Positions 1 to 12,465 of a stretch of 64,000 nucleotides of DNA are shown here, one piece after another. The notes beneath the pieces are model-generated. The model did no database searches and was not told the DNA's origin. It saw only the letters and a list, made by a program, of their open reading frames with translations. Every line of letters begins with the position of its first letter. Within the stretch, counting starts at the first letter, position 1. The translations under genes and the position numbers were made by a program. The stretch is from Costus lasius (taxonomy: Eukaryota; Streptophyta; Magnoliopsida; Zingiberales; Costaceae): contig CM050450.1 in the NCBI GenBank assembly GCA_027563935.2, forward strand, positions 6,307,957-6,371,956, given 5' to 3'.

Positions 1-1199
1 CATTGATAAAATTCCCATTATGAGAAAAAAATTGTTATAATCATAATTAATTCATAACTTATGTACATTATTTATGATGTGCATTATTTTCATGATGTCC
101 ATGATGTACATGATGGTTATTTTTAAAAATAGTTGAAACAATTAATTTGTATATTATGATCATCAGTTTATTATCTACATTATGAACATGATGTATATTA
201 AGTTTGTCGTGAACATTATGTTCATTATGTATATTATGCACGTTATGATTATTATGTATATTATTTTATTATATGGGTTATGAAAAATATATACATTATG
301 TACAATATGACAGGAGAATATTAGTTTCATTATGTATTATATTGATTATTATAAAAAGTAATTAAAATTACATATTATGCTCATAATTTCCAACATGCAG
401 AATATGTTTTATGATAAATGATAAACAACAATAAAAAAAATACTACACATGCAATTCTATTTGGCAATTAATTAAAATAAAGCAATAAATATTTACTGTT
501 TAACTTTTAAATTTAAAATTCTGTATCGAATATGAACACAGTTTATAATTTAGTGGTTTTGGAGCTGATTTCAATTCCAAATGGTTTTGGCTTCCAAACC
601 TATTAGCAGCAGAATAAATGCTTTGTTCGTTAAATATTTCTACAGTCAGATTACTAATTAGAAAATTGATTGAATCGTTTTCAATCACAAGCAGTTTAAA
701 GTTCAAACTTCAAATCGCGGGTATGAAACCCGGCTGCGGCTGATTGTTGTGAACAATACGTAACAGTACTGCTACAATAAAAGATAGTATGAAATAGTAA
801 CATTATATTTTTTAAAAAAAAAATATGAAACGGTAACACTAACTTGATTACTGTTACAGGTAGTAAATTGACTACCGTTATGGCCAGTAAATTAATTACT
901 ATTACCAACAACTTTCTGAGAGCAAATTTTCAGCTGCTATAGTATTAAAAAACTAGATAAATTCAGCTTAACAATCAATGTAGAAAATAATCAGAAAACT
1001 CTACCAAACAGACCTTAATGTTAAGATTAAATAATGGAAAAAGTTTTTTTTAAAAAAAAAAATATTCCAACAAGAGATTTGTATGGTAGCCAACAGTCAA
1101 AAAGTGAGACAAATACTAACCTCATTTACTTAAACAGGGAGGTGATAAATTAGAGAATAAGAATAAGAGAAAGAGAAAGAAGAATAATTAGCAAATTAC
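1..1199. other. AT-rich intronic sequence left of the C2 exon
   Basis: No exon could be recognised here. By position this is the first coding intron of the C2/GRAM gene. Roughly positions 55-400 are built of degenerate short repeats of the type ATTATGTA / CATGATGTACATGATG, an AT-rich microsatellite-like tract. The remainder is AT-rich and has no coding signal on either strand. Confidence 0.5.
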
Positions 1200-1545
1200 C
1201 CCTTTTTTTGTTTGATCTCTTATTCTTGGATTGGAGCTGGTACCAGGCTGTGCCAAGGGATAGGCTTTCAGCATCCAAGACCTTCAACAATGAAACCTTG
1301 ACCTTCCCCAGGAAGTCATTGTTAAAATATTTATCTTCATTGACCACTGTCACAATTAGGTCTTCACTGAGTTCTCCAACTAAGAAACCGTACTTTTCAT
1401 CCCAAAATGGGTTCAAGTTCTTCTTCACCACCTTTGTTTTCCACCTGTGGTTGCCCAGTCGCAGTTTCACGTAGGGGTCGCATGTCCCACTCAGATTCAT
1501 CACGGGAAGGCCACGGGCCTCAATGACGTGAACCCAAAGCCTCAT
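1200..1545 (-). CDS. C2 and GRAM domain-containing protein, first coding exon (partial gene)
   Basis: The exon encodes about 115 residues that form an almost complete N-terminal C2 domain. Visible blocks are VIEARGLP, DPYVKLRLG, KTKVVKKNLNPFWDE and DEDKY-like NEDKYFNNDFLGKV, ending in a lysine/arginine-rich stretch. This block order matches plant C2-GRAM-VASt proteins of the At1g03370 type, which are thought to bind phospholipids and act at membrane contacts. Two aspartates of the calcium-binding loops are visible (in DPYV and NEDKY), but the first loop reads VMNLSGTCDP, so calcium dependence is uncertain. The ATG at 1545 starts right at the beginning of the domain. A GGTAATTT donor at 1199 ends the exon; codons beyond it become a hydrophobic run that is intron read-through. 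The remaining exons (GRAM, VASt, transmembrane segment) lie off the left edge. Confidence 0.8.
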
Positions 1546-2136
1546 GTGAAGAATTCCTAGCTAATCATTCTACCGATCTTGTTGTTAATAACAAGGCCTG
1601 GGATTGATTTCTGCCATTGTTAATTACTTGCCCATTTCAAGCTGTTTCTCCTCCTTTTCTCCTCAGAAAAGCTTCATGTGAAGGAAAATGCCAATCTAAT
1701 AAACCAGATTGAGTAGGTCGAAGGTACACGAGATACAAGGCAAGTAGCTTGCTCACTATTATTGATCAATGGTACGACATAACGTCGGAAAGGTCTCACA
1801 ACATAGGAATTCCTTTTGGCAATGCAGAAAGCTCAAAGTTTTGAGTTGCAGGTATTAAATCGAATGAATATACGAGAGAAAGAAGACAGCACATATGGGC
1901 AAATCTATAAATATATGCGGTCTAAAAATTTTAGACATCAAATAGTAAAGCTATTGATAGATTAAAAAAGACGTACCGTCAGAAAGCTTTCACGATATTT
2001 CTAAGGCAAACGGAAAAGTAGATTTAAAATGTCGGTTTGAAGGAAGAGTCCATCAGAGTTAGTGACTTTGACGATGTAAATGCTAGAAAAATAATTAAAA
2101 ATCTTAATCTAACATGGCTTGCAAATTTATGAAATG

Positions 2137-2415
2137 AAAAATAATAATTTTAACCACTCTATGACCCTAATTTTTCTTGCCTCATCCAATACCGGCGAAA
2201 AGAGACGCTACGAACTGAAACATAGAGAAGAAGGAAAGGAATAATTTTTTTAAATTAAAAAATAATAAATTTTTAAAATAAACAAAATTTTTGAAAATCA
2301 TTTTTTAAAAAATATAATAAAAAATTTAAATTCTTTAAAGAAACTAGAATAAAAAATAATTTTAAGCACTCTATTACCCTAATTTTTCTCTCCTCATCTA
2401 ATACCGGCGAAAAGC
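2137..2415 (+). repeat. Direct repeat, about 65 bp, spaced about 210 bp
   Basis: The stretch around 2137-2205 recurs at 2352-2415. Both contain CCCTAATTTTTCT and TAATACCGGCGAAAAG with a few substitutions. It lies upstream of the C2/GRAM start, in its presumed 5' intron or promoter. AT-rich sequence separates the copies. Confidence 0.7.
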
Positions 2416-2840
2416 GGGCATAAATTTGTTACTAAAGAGGGGAAAAAAGTACTCTTGCAATCACGGGAGAGAAACAAAAGTGAGGATCGTTTACCGTCGC
2501 TCCTTCGAAAGCGCGAGAGTCGGAACCACCGAAATCATGCGATGGCAGAATTGAACCACGCAAAAAATAACCTTGATGTTTCGCGAGGCACGCGGAATCA
2601 CACGGAGATCGATCCGATGGTGCAGATGAGAGAGCGAAGCAGGGATTTCTGTGTTAAATTTCGAACAGTGAACCCTAATTTGATAGCTGATATGAATCGA
2701 AGCTTACCGTGCGTCGCTTCCGCTTCCCGCGAAGGCCTCCTTCGTCCAATCCATTTGAAAACGGTCACGCGATCATAAAGCGAATTGTAGGCTTCATGAT
2801 GTATGTACAACTTACCTGACCACGTGTCGATCCGTGATAC
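2400..2840 (-). promoter_or_regulatory. Probable 5' UTR/promoter region of the C2/GRAM gene
   Basis: This is a GC-richer island in otherwise AT-rich sequence, upstream of the C2 exon on its strand. It holds two good minus-strand splice donors (GACGCACG|GTAAGC near 2707 and GCGACG|GTAAAC near 2490), which fits a non-coding first exon joined to an acceptor just before the ATG (GATTAG near 1560). A CACGTG-containing ACGTG box is at about 2821. No protein is convincingly encoded. The assignment rests on position, composition and splice signals only. Confidence 0.4.
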
Positions 2841-4359
2841 GCCACAGAAAATCGTGTGAGTTATTGAATTGTGTATAACGTTGCTTGTAAAATATGAGCC
2901 TGAGTTATTGAATCGTGTGAATCTAGACTCGTCTAATTTAGTAAATAGAATACTAATTAATAAAAAATTAATGGGAAAATATTTTTCTATTTTCTAGAGG
3001 AAAAAAAAATTATAAATTTTATCCTTTTGTTATCTAATTTGGAAGAAACTGATGATATAGGAAAATATTTTTGTTTTTCAAGGTTAACCATCACTGATGA
3101 ATAAAAACTAAAAAGGAAAAATAATTCTATTTTCGTTTAATTTGGACGAGAAAAAATTTCTTCATTTTTGTTTTAAAAAATATTCTTTTCTCTTCACTTT
3201 TTTCCTGCTTAGGATACATGACCTTAGGATTAAATGATGACATCCTAAATCCTAACATGAGTATAAGAGTTTAGTGCTCCAAAAGTAAGGTTAGGGTTTG
3301 CAAGAAAGGACTTTCTTGATAGTAAAGAGAAAAGAGGCTGCGTCACATTGGACGGATATAAAAGGGATAAATTCTGACGTAGTTTGAATGGATAGTGAAC
3401 ATATTTTGATGACAAAAAACCTTTGCACAAACACAGAAAATAGTACTATGGTTCACAGGCATACTGGCTTTTCCTGAATACATTTGCTCATTTTTTGTTG
3501 GTTTGTTACCTCAATTCATTTGGGTTAATTCAAATTGGTCATAGCTTTCCTTGATATTTTTATCTCTATAATTTGAAAAAAAAAATAATAATACTGAAAA
3601 TTTCACAGGTAGAAAGTTATTTTGGAACTCAAGTAAAAAAAAATTACGTTGGCCCAAATATTATTATTTTTAGTAATAACGGCCGCAGAAACCAGAGCAT
3701 ACCCCAAAACAAATGTACAAGGTTCACATATTTTTGATTGGTTTCTTAACCGTTCATCTTACAAGCTTATTTTTAGTAATAACGGCACTGAATCTAATTT
3801 CTAATTTGTTTGCTAACAAATTCACTTCTAAGTTCATAAACAGTAACATAGCGTTAATTGAATTTTACGACTAATTGTTCTCGATGTTGGGGAACTATTC
3901 ATTTCTCGAGGTGCATCTTCTCAAAGTAGATAAACCATATCGTGTATTAGTGCAGAATAATAGTCAAGAAACTTGGCAACCGACCGCAAGTGCAAAAAGT
4001 AGCATCTCATTATGCAATTGATATTAATGCAACGCACAATAAATATTTTGACCAGACCACTTCACTCACTCATGGCAGCAACCTATAAAAAAGATGCACA
4101 CCTATGAATTTGCTGGCAAATTTTGGCCATAACTTCTAACATTCTAATCCGTAAGTTGAAGCAATGACAACTCTAATTTCTACTAAATAAGATTCTGCAC
4201 TCTTACCGTATCGCATCAAAATTGAACGAGAAACGACAACCTGTAGCACTCATGGCTGCGAGTGAGGTGCGTAACGCATTACCCAATCCGTGAGAAAGCA
4301 ATGAAGTGTGTACTGCATGATACTCCTTTTAAACAATTAGACGACAGTCAAGTTGGTAA
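2841..4359. other. Intergenic region between the C2/GRAM gene and the PGAP1 3' end
   Basis: This stretch separates a gene transcribed leftwards from the 3' end of another gene on the same strand. It is AT-rich with no supported coding sequence. The part just left of 4360 should contain the PGAP1 3' UTR, but no single poly(A) signal stands out. Confidence 0.4.
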
Positions 4360-7300
4360 TTAGTGTTTATGAGAATGCCTCCGCTTATTTCTAGAACGAA
4401 CATCGCCTCTTTCCCTGTTCTTTCTATCAATAATCTTCGATATGCCTGATAGAGCGCCTATACCAGCCATTGCATAGAATGCTCTGTAGGGGGCGAAAAA
4501 AAGAGCATTCAAGAAAGTAAAATAACCGGCAAGAAGGTATATAAGGCTAAGACCAACTTCACAATCACGACTGCCTAAAGAAACGGAGTTCAGATCTGGC
4601 CTTGATCCACAAAGGCCATGCAAGATGACGCCGATGCATAAAACTGAGTCAATAAACCATGGGAAGTTCTGACCCATGCCAATTCTCTGTAACAAAATTC
4701 AGAAAATATTAGAAACTTAGTGAGCCATAGTAGTGTTTAAAGGATCAGTTGATAATAAAGGACAAGTAAACCAAGAGAAATTGAGTTCATAGTAGATGAA
4801 ACTTTGTACTTAGTTTGACATATTCAAGTTCAACATATATAGCTTAGCAAATCAAGCATTCGGCTGGATCACAAATGTTAAAGCAGAATGGAAGTGTTTT
4901 ATGGAAAAACAGTATGACCATCTCATCTTCAGAAATTTTGATAAAGATTTTTCGGCCTATGCTTGTAATAGCTCCCTTTTTGTTAAGGAAAACTTCGTAT
5001 TGCCTAGCAAATGTTTTGGATGATTCAATGAAGGCAATACATCAGTCAAATATGTAGTTCACTACTGCTGATTTTTCTTGTACAATAACTAAATAACATA
5101 AAACTTCGTACAATTCCATGTAACCAAAAAACAATATTCTTGAGTATGTGGACCTGCCATGTTCACCCTTTTTCCTTAGCCAGTTTGAGTATTTTTCAAG
5201 TTTCGACCAAGTTTGAAAACGTTAAGCCGCAATCAGGCAAATTTTGCAGAAAAATAATATACAAAAAACTATTATGAAAATAAATATACAAGAGATTTGT
5301 GCTATTCCATCCACTCAACAGCACACACAAGGAGAAGAAAACAAGAAGATAAACAGAAGTCGTGTACACAAAACATATCCTGGCAAATTCGCAAAACTGT
5401 GGTTAAAATGGAAAGCTGAAACATTATATCTATATTGAAGGAGGAGAACATCAAGAGTAGCAATCATGGAAAGAAATTCCAACCGTTGGGAACATAGAAA
5501 ATCAAAGTATGACATTCAACTTTGTCATAAGTAAATTCTTGAAATCCCAGTAGATAATGGGTTATAATTCTTGTTTTCAAATCACTAAGCTAGAGAAGGA
5601 AATGAGATCAAATACCTGCAACCAAGCAACTAATGATGGTAGAAACATGAGTGTAGCAAGAAGATGCAAAATCAAGACACTGTGTTGGTAATTGAAAATT
5701 TCTAGCTGACTGTCGCTATAACTTTTTGCTGCACTTGGGCTAGTAGAACAAGTTTCATCAACAGGAAGAAGTTGATTAAAACCATTGGTTCTGGAGTCAA
5801 ATATTTCCTTTCTTTGAGCATTGCTGCGCAAAGAAGCCGTCAAATAACTGTTACATGAATGGAATGAAGTCTTAGAAGTTAGAAAGATAACCATAAAACC
5901 GTAACAAAGATGTTTGATTAGTTAGCAAGTGCACAAGGGAAGAATGAACTAGAAAGATTGACATGAGGGGACAATCCACAAACAGTAAACACATAAGAGC
6001 TATTCCTTTGTATAATTAATCTAAACACAAAAAACAGTCGTGAAAATTAGCAATGATACAAAAGGAACAATGTCATTATATTGCATAAATTAGCAAGTGC
6101 AGAAGGGAAGAATGAGCTAGGGAGATTCACATGGGAAGCAAATCCGCAAACAGAAAAATACATAAGAGTTATTCCTTTGTATAATTGACCCAAACCCAGA
6201 CCTTGACAAAGATAAAAAAACAGACATGAAAATTTTAAAAATAACAGCCAAACCACAGGCAAAAGAGCCAGCAGCGATACAAAAGGATTAAGGAACAATG
6301 TCATTTCATTGCTCACATGTGTATTGTTTAAGGCGTACAACATGAACTGAAGTTCGAGTAGTTAGTACATCTGCATAAGCAAGCTGAGTGGACTGTTTGT
6401 GATACATCTGAAGCTGACAAAAAGGACTGTACTACAAATTTATAATTATGTATATACACACCAATATTATACCGGAATGATTTAATTTGAATGCAGGTCA
6501 AAATTCAAATAAATATTTACATCCATTATTTAAAAGCTCAACTCATTACTACTATATGGATAAGGGATGAGAATACTAAATTCAATTAGGACCTTGAGAA
6601 GTTTAGATTGGATAGAACCTAAGAGAGCCCCTGTGGATAATACCCAGCAATACACTGTAGAAATTAGTGTATTGATACATAATACATACTATATTAAACT
6701 ATAAAATATTATATAATAATATTGGTAGCATAACCTGATATATAAGGGTCTGTATAAGTGCTAGGAATATGAACTGTACCATGGTTTATTTCAATGATAT
6801 AGCCTAACGCACATGGTGACTTCAGCTTTCCTGGCGCTGTTAAATCCTTTTCTTCTCCTAATAAAAGCTAACTTGTACTTATTATTACACAAGCATATTG
6901 TATTAGCTACCAACTACATAGAACAATGAGTTTATTCACCAGTACACTTTCACCTGATTCCAAGGTTAATTAAGAGCACAGAAAATAAGTTTATTCAACA
7001 GTACAGTTTTACCTAATTCCAAAAGTAACACTAAGTTAGTTATGACCATGTACATGCTTCAGTAAATGGGTTGATAGAGAAGATGTTTTGGTAACAGTAA
7101 CAACGCACAAACTTCTATATGACAAAGATATCAAACTTCAAGTAAACCAAATCAACAGTAGACTATTAATTCGTATCATCTCTACATAAAATAATTATTT
7201 TAGAAACACAAAACACCAAGAAAACATACTCAAATTTTTTCGGGGCCAGATTGAGTTATTAATAAGTGGATCCGGGTTAGTATGTCATACTCGATCCGCA

Positions 7301-10300
7301 TAGCCATAAAATAATATTTATAGGAGTCTAGGATTTAGGATTAAAAGGTAAAGAATTTTGTATTTGCTTCTTAGGGCATGCAATGCACGATTCTCGCCAA
7401 TGATGACTGAGATTCTATTAATTAGTTTGACCAGCCAAATTGATCGTCGAGAACCGGTGGTCCGACGATGGATAAAGACGGAAGAAATTTCGTTGATGGT
7501 AGTAGATCTAAGCGGCGGATCTATTGTTGTTAGCCAGTCGTTGAAGAAAACCTAAAGTACAAGAAGTTCAACACGCAGCGAAGTCCTCTTTTCGGCAAGA
7601 TCCAACGCGCACGACGAGTAATTATAGCGGCGGTACTGTATTGGTGGGCTCTGTAGCATTAGGTACTATAGCAGCGGTTGCTGTAGTGAGTTAAAAAAAC
7701 TGAAGGAAGATGATAAGAAGTGAGACACGGCTAGAGGCTCTTGAGAAGGCGATGGTAGAAGTGCAAAATTCTATTGCAATACTGCAGACAGAACTCTAAT
7801 CTGCATGGAGGAAAGGAGGATGGAAGACTTGACGGCGGCAAAAGAATGGTGTCAACATCGCGAGAAGATGGCTGAAATTACTCAGTGTTAGGCTAAGATG
7901 GAACGTCACCTTAGAGTAGTGGATGAGATGACGAACTTGTTTGCAGCTCTACTGAAAGAGAGGAGAGGCGAACAGAGGGAATTTTCAACAAACACTAACC
8001 ACTACCAAGGCAAGGAGTCATACCGACTACCATCATCATGTGAGCATTGGTCCCCACCAGAGTCAAGCATGACCTACTAGAATAAAAATCAATGATGAAG
8101 ACAAACGGGGAGGAGGTGTGCACATAGGAAGAGACTCAGTCAGGGAGATGACTTCAAGGGAGGATAAATAGTGGATTCACAAGCGCATGGAACTACCAGG
8201 ATTTAATGGCACTAATATAGAAGGATGGATTAACAAGTGCATGGAACTACCATGATTTAATGACACTAATACAGTAGGATGGATTGTGCGGGTAAAGTAA
8301 TATTTTGATATTCAAGAGACGATTGATGAATATAAAGTCCCAATGGCATTTGTGAGCATGGAAGTCCAGGCCGGTCACTGGTTCCGATGGATGAAGAGAA
8401 AAATTCTCAATCTTACCTAGGAAATGCTGAAGGAAGAAATGATATAGCGCTACAAGGATTTCCCAGCCACGTCGGCCTACAAGCAATTAGCAGCCCTAGA
8501 GCAAGAGGACTTAATAGTGACCGATCATATTGTAGCTTATGAGAAGATAGTCTCACAGATTCCAGATCTTCCAAAACAACAATATGTAGAATATTTTTTT
8601 GAAAAGCTTAAATTCTAATATCAGAGAGAGAGTGTGTGCTTTCTTACCTACCAACGTAATGTGACTCATAACACTTGCTTGCATAATTGAGAAGGAAATG
8701 ACAGGAGAGACTAATTTAAAAGAACAAACAGTTATTGAAAGAGGAGCGAGCAAAAGTCATTCTAATTTTGGAAATTACTCTTGACGAAGAAGCATTCCTA
8801 ATCACCTAGCATTACCTAATTCGTCTCTAGGAACCGTCTCAAACCGTGGTACTCAATTGAAGGGAAGTTCCAGTACCAGCTCAATATGATAAGGTAGAGG
8901 GAAAACGAGATGACACCTCTCACAATAGCTCCAAAAGGAGAGGAATTTAACGAACATCATCAAGCACATATGATTGCACGAGGAGTCGAACTATGTCCCA
9001 CCAAGACTATGTCAATAAAAGAGAAAAGGGGTTTTGCTTCTATTGTGATCAACCTTACCACTTGATGCACTGATGTGAAAATAAACAATTCTGCTTGATA
9101 CTACTATCAGAGGTCGAAGACGCGAAAGAAGAAAGAAGACGCAGAAGGGGAAGACAAAGGATGAAATTTTAATTAAATAAAATTAGTTTCTAAATTGTAA
9201 AACAGCTCGGAGAACAAGGCTGTAGTTAGAGAGGGGACAATGTTACGGGGCACATTGAGTTATTAATAAGTGGATCCAGGTTAGTCTGTCATACTCGATC
9301 CGCATAGTCATAAAGTAATATTTATAGGAGTTTAGGGTTTAGGGTTAGAGGTAAAGAATTTATAGAAGTCACGATTCTCGCTAGTGACGACTAAGGTTCT
9401 ATCACAAATCTATAATACTCACTTTCTACATATCTCCATAGTGAATAGGTGAAGTAGATGGTAGAGTGAGGATATCCAAGCAAACTAATGCAGTTGTTAA
9501 TGCATAACATATAGTATTTTCAGAATCAAATTAACATATAATAGGCATAATAGTAGCTCAATCAAAGTCCACTTTAGGTTTATTGGATGAATACCTGCAT
9601 AGAGCAGCATGACAATGGCAAGCGTGGAATACAATCAATACAATCAAGCCAAGTGCTGGATGAAGCAAACAGACTAGTGGAACTGCAAGAAATGCTACAA
9701 CAAAATTTGGACTGCCCCTGAGAATCTGCACAATCTGTTTCATGATATCATAGTTAAAAAAGATGCTAGATGAATTAGTTATAGCTAATAAATGCAGTCG
9801 TAGTTTCTAGAGGCATAAATGTCAAAAAATCCTTAACAAAATTTTGAGTTCTCTAGCATCAAATTGCAATAAAAGCTAATTACCAAATGCATCCAGAACA
9901 TACAGGTTCAAAAGAAAACAATGCATAAAAAATATTAGTAAATGTTGCTGAATTCAGTCTGAGTGTAATAAATCATCCATTCCTTTTCTCTGTTTAGAAA
10001 GCAAAATTTGGCTGACGTGGCTATCCACTACCAACTGGATTTCTTCATGGTCCCAAATCCAGACTGAACATACCTAAAGTTTTCCACTCTAGTCTTTGCA
10101 TTTCTCAAAGTTTTCTCTTTGGTTGAACAAGCAATCGTTAAAGAAAAAGATGAACATTGCTAGAATTAGCTTTCATTCCACAAGGAAGTCCAGCTGCCGA
10201 TAAATGGGCAAGTTGTAATGCCATAACAGCCAAAAAAAATATTTAAAAGTTTTAAACAGAACAGTAAAATAATTTGCTGAAATTGTTAAGTTTCTCGCAT

Positions 10301-10486
10301 ATATCTGTTACAAAGGAACTTGGATTACGTTTGTTACAAACTCTTTGAGTTAATAAATATATTTAGCAACTAACCCATAAAAGAATACATTAGAAGTAGC
10401 TCACCTTCATTGAGTAAATGATAGACATTAACCGAATAATTTGATGCACAAAGGCAATCTGAAAGTAATCCTCCCATGCCAGCCAG
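4360..10486 (-). CDS. PGAP1: PGAP1 exons 15-18: C-terminal membrane segments and stop
   Basis: Exons are 10486-10405, 9734-9595, 5847-5616 and 4686-4360. They add hydrophobic segments (VVAFLAVPLVCLLHPALGL, LLATLMFLPSLVAW, LIYLLAGYFTFLNALFFAP) and end with a basic tail RNKRRHSHKH before TAA at 4360. Exon 17 starts after TGTAACAG; upstream codons to about 5890 are open in frame but lack an acceptor of the right phase. A basic C-terminal tail of this kind fits ER retention in the family. Confidence 0.88.
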
Positions 10487-12420
10487 CTGAAAAACCAATT
10501 ATTCATTTTCTAAGTCTAGTAAAACGATAGAAGCAATTCATGAATGTACAATGCTCCAGATAAAAATTATTCAAGAAGCCTTCTTGTTTAGTTTTTATGC
10601 ATTGCATGGTAAGAATAGAAAAGGAGCATTCATTAATTCAATTTCAACTGATAAAGATCGTAACTTTTAACATGACACTCAAGTCAGACTGTAAAACTAC
10701 CGTACAAGTACACTAATCAATGTATTTATTAGGTCTTTCAGGAGCGACAATGATGGTGAAAATATGGACCACCTGTGAGGCATATGTGAATAGAACAGGC
10801 AAAACGAAATGTCAGAAAAATGGTAATACATGAGAAAGGAAAGACAGCATGTCATAAATGTGAAGGCTTGGAATATCTGATTCCTTTATTGTTTTGATTG
10901 GTATATTGATGTAGAAACAAGGTCCATAGACTCTATCCTTTTGAGACATGGTATGCCACTATCTTTTAAGGACTATTATTATCATAGCACTTCAACAAGC
11001 TCCACCTCCAATCCCATTCTGCCTCTCACAGTTATTTCATGCCTATCCATTAACCACATGCTATAAAATTTTTTAGCTTTACATAGTGCAGGCCAGTCCA
11101 GTTCAAATACAAATTAAGACAACCCAAGAAACCTATTAGCAGTGTCGTTGTTGGCCTCACCAAGATGCCCAATTGTTTTAGTTTATCAGAACATGTTCAA
11201 ATTCAGTTAAACTACCTTGTGTAGGTTATGCAATTAATATTTGGTAGATTATTCAGGCATCAAGCTAAACAGTGAAATTTGATTAAGGATAGATCCTTTG
11301 TATTTTTTCGTTTGAGGGCAAAGCCTAACAGTTCTTTTTCTATTAAGAAGTAATATCAAAATTACGAACAAGTGACAAAACAGATAGATACAACACAGGG
11401 AGTTCTAGCAAATCCAGAAGATCATTAAAAAAGATTGTCCAGTGGCGCATTGATCATCAACTGATGTAGAATTCCAGTTAACTTGACCAAGGTTTGACAT
11501 AGACTCACCAAACTTCCTTGAAAACTCAGCCTGTTGATAAACTTTAACTCTCAGCAAGTATAGGTGAATAATCCATTCGAAACCAAATTAAGTTTAACTG
11601 GGTTCCTTTTTAGGACTAGACTTCTTTGGCCAGATCATTTAAGAGTGAATAATGATTATATGCCATGCATATTTAGTAATATGCTTAGAAATGCAGGTGC
11701 ATGTCTAATTAGTTTCTGAATTACTGATTTGAAGAAAACTTTGACCGCATCAATGCACATTAATTATTCATAGTCAAAATAAGAAGATGCTGCTCTAGAT
11801 ATCTATTTAAATAACAACGAATGACTAGTATGGAATTGAAAATCTTTCCATGAAGTTTTGAGAGAAAAAGGTAACTATATACTAACCTTCTCTTGACATA
11901 GACATGTATAGTTGCTGCAGCATACATTACAAGCTGAGAACTCAAGATCAACACCATCACAGCACCATTTGCAACTAAATAGCATAGTAGTGAAACTGAG
12001 ATGTAGTTTAGAATTGGAGGCACTTGCTGCCTTGAGAGATACACAACAGGCAAAGAAATGAGAATTGGAAACACAGCAAAGAGCAAGAAATGGAGTGGCA
12101 TTCTCAGGTTACACTCCAGAGCTGATAAAATGGAAGGAAGAGATGAATCTAGCTCCCAAGCATGTGATTGCCGCATCAGAGCAAAAAATACAGCAGCTAT
12201 CATGAAGCCTAGAATCTGCAAAGTTGAATTTGATATCAAATTTGGTACAGAAAAATATTAAAGCATGTAATAATCACAACCAGGTTCAATAACAACAGAA
12301 GAAAAGAGCATGCGGTAAATCAAATTGCAGAAAAACCAAATAGTGGTCTTTAAAATATCTAGTACGTACAGATACACGAAAAAGGATTGGTATCAGTACA
12401 TGGAAAAATTCAATGTCAGT

Positions 12421-12465
<45 letters not shown>

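Noticed and set aside
1208..1474. Plus-strand frame opposite the C2 exon
   Set aside because: Shadow of the C2 coding exon on the other strand; no homology of its own.
2455..2778. 107-codon plus-strand frame upstream of the C2/GRAM gene
   Set aside because: No similarity to a known family; overlaps minus-strand splice donors and fits promoter/5' UTR sequence better.
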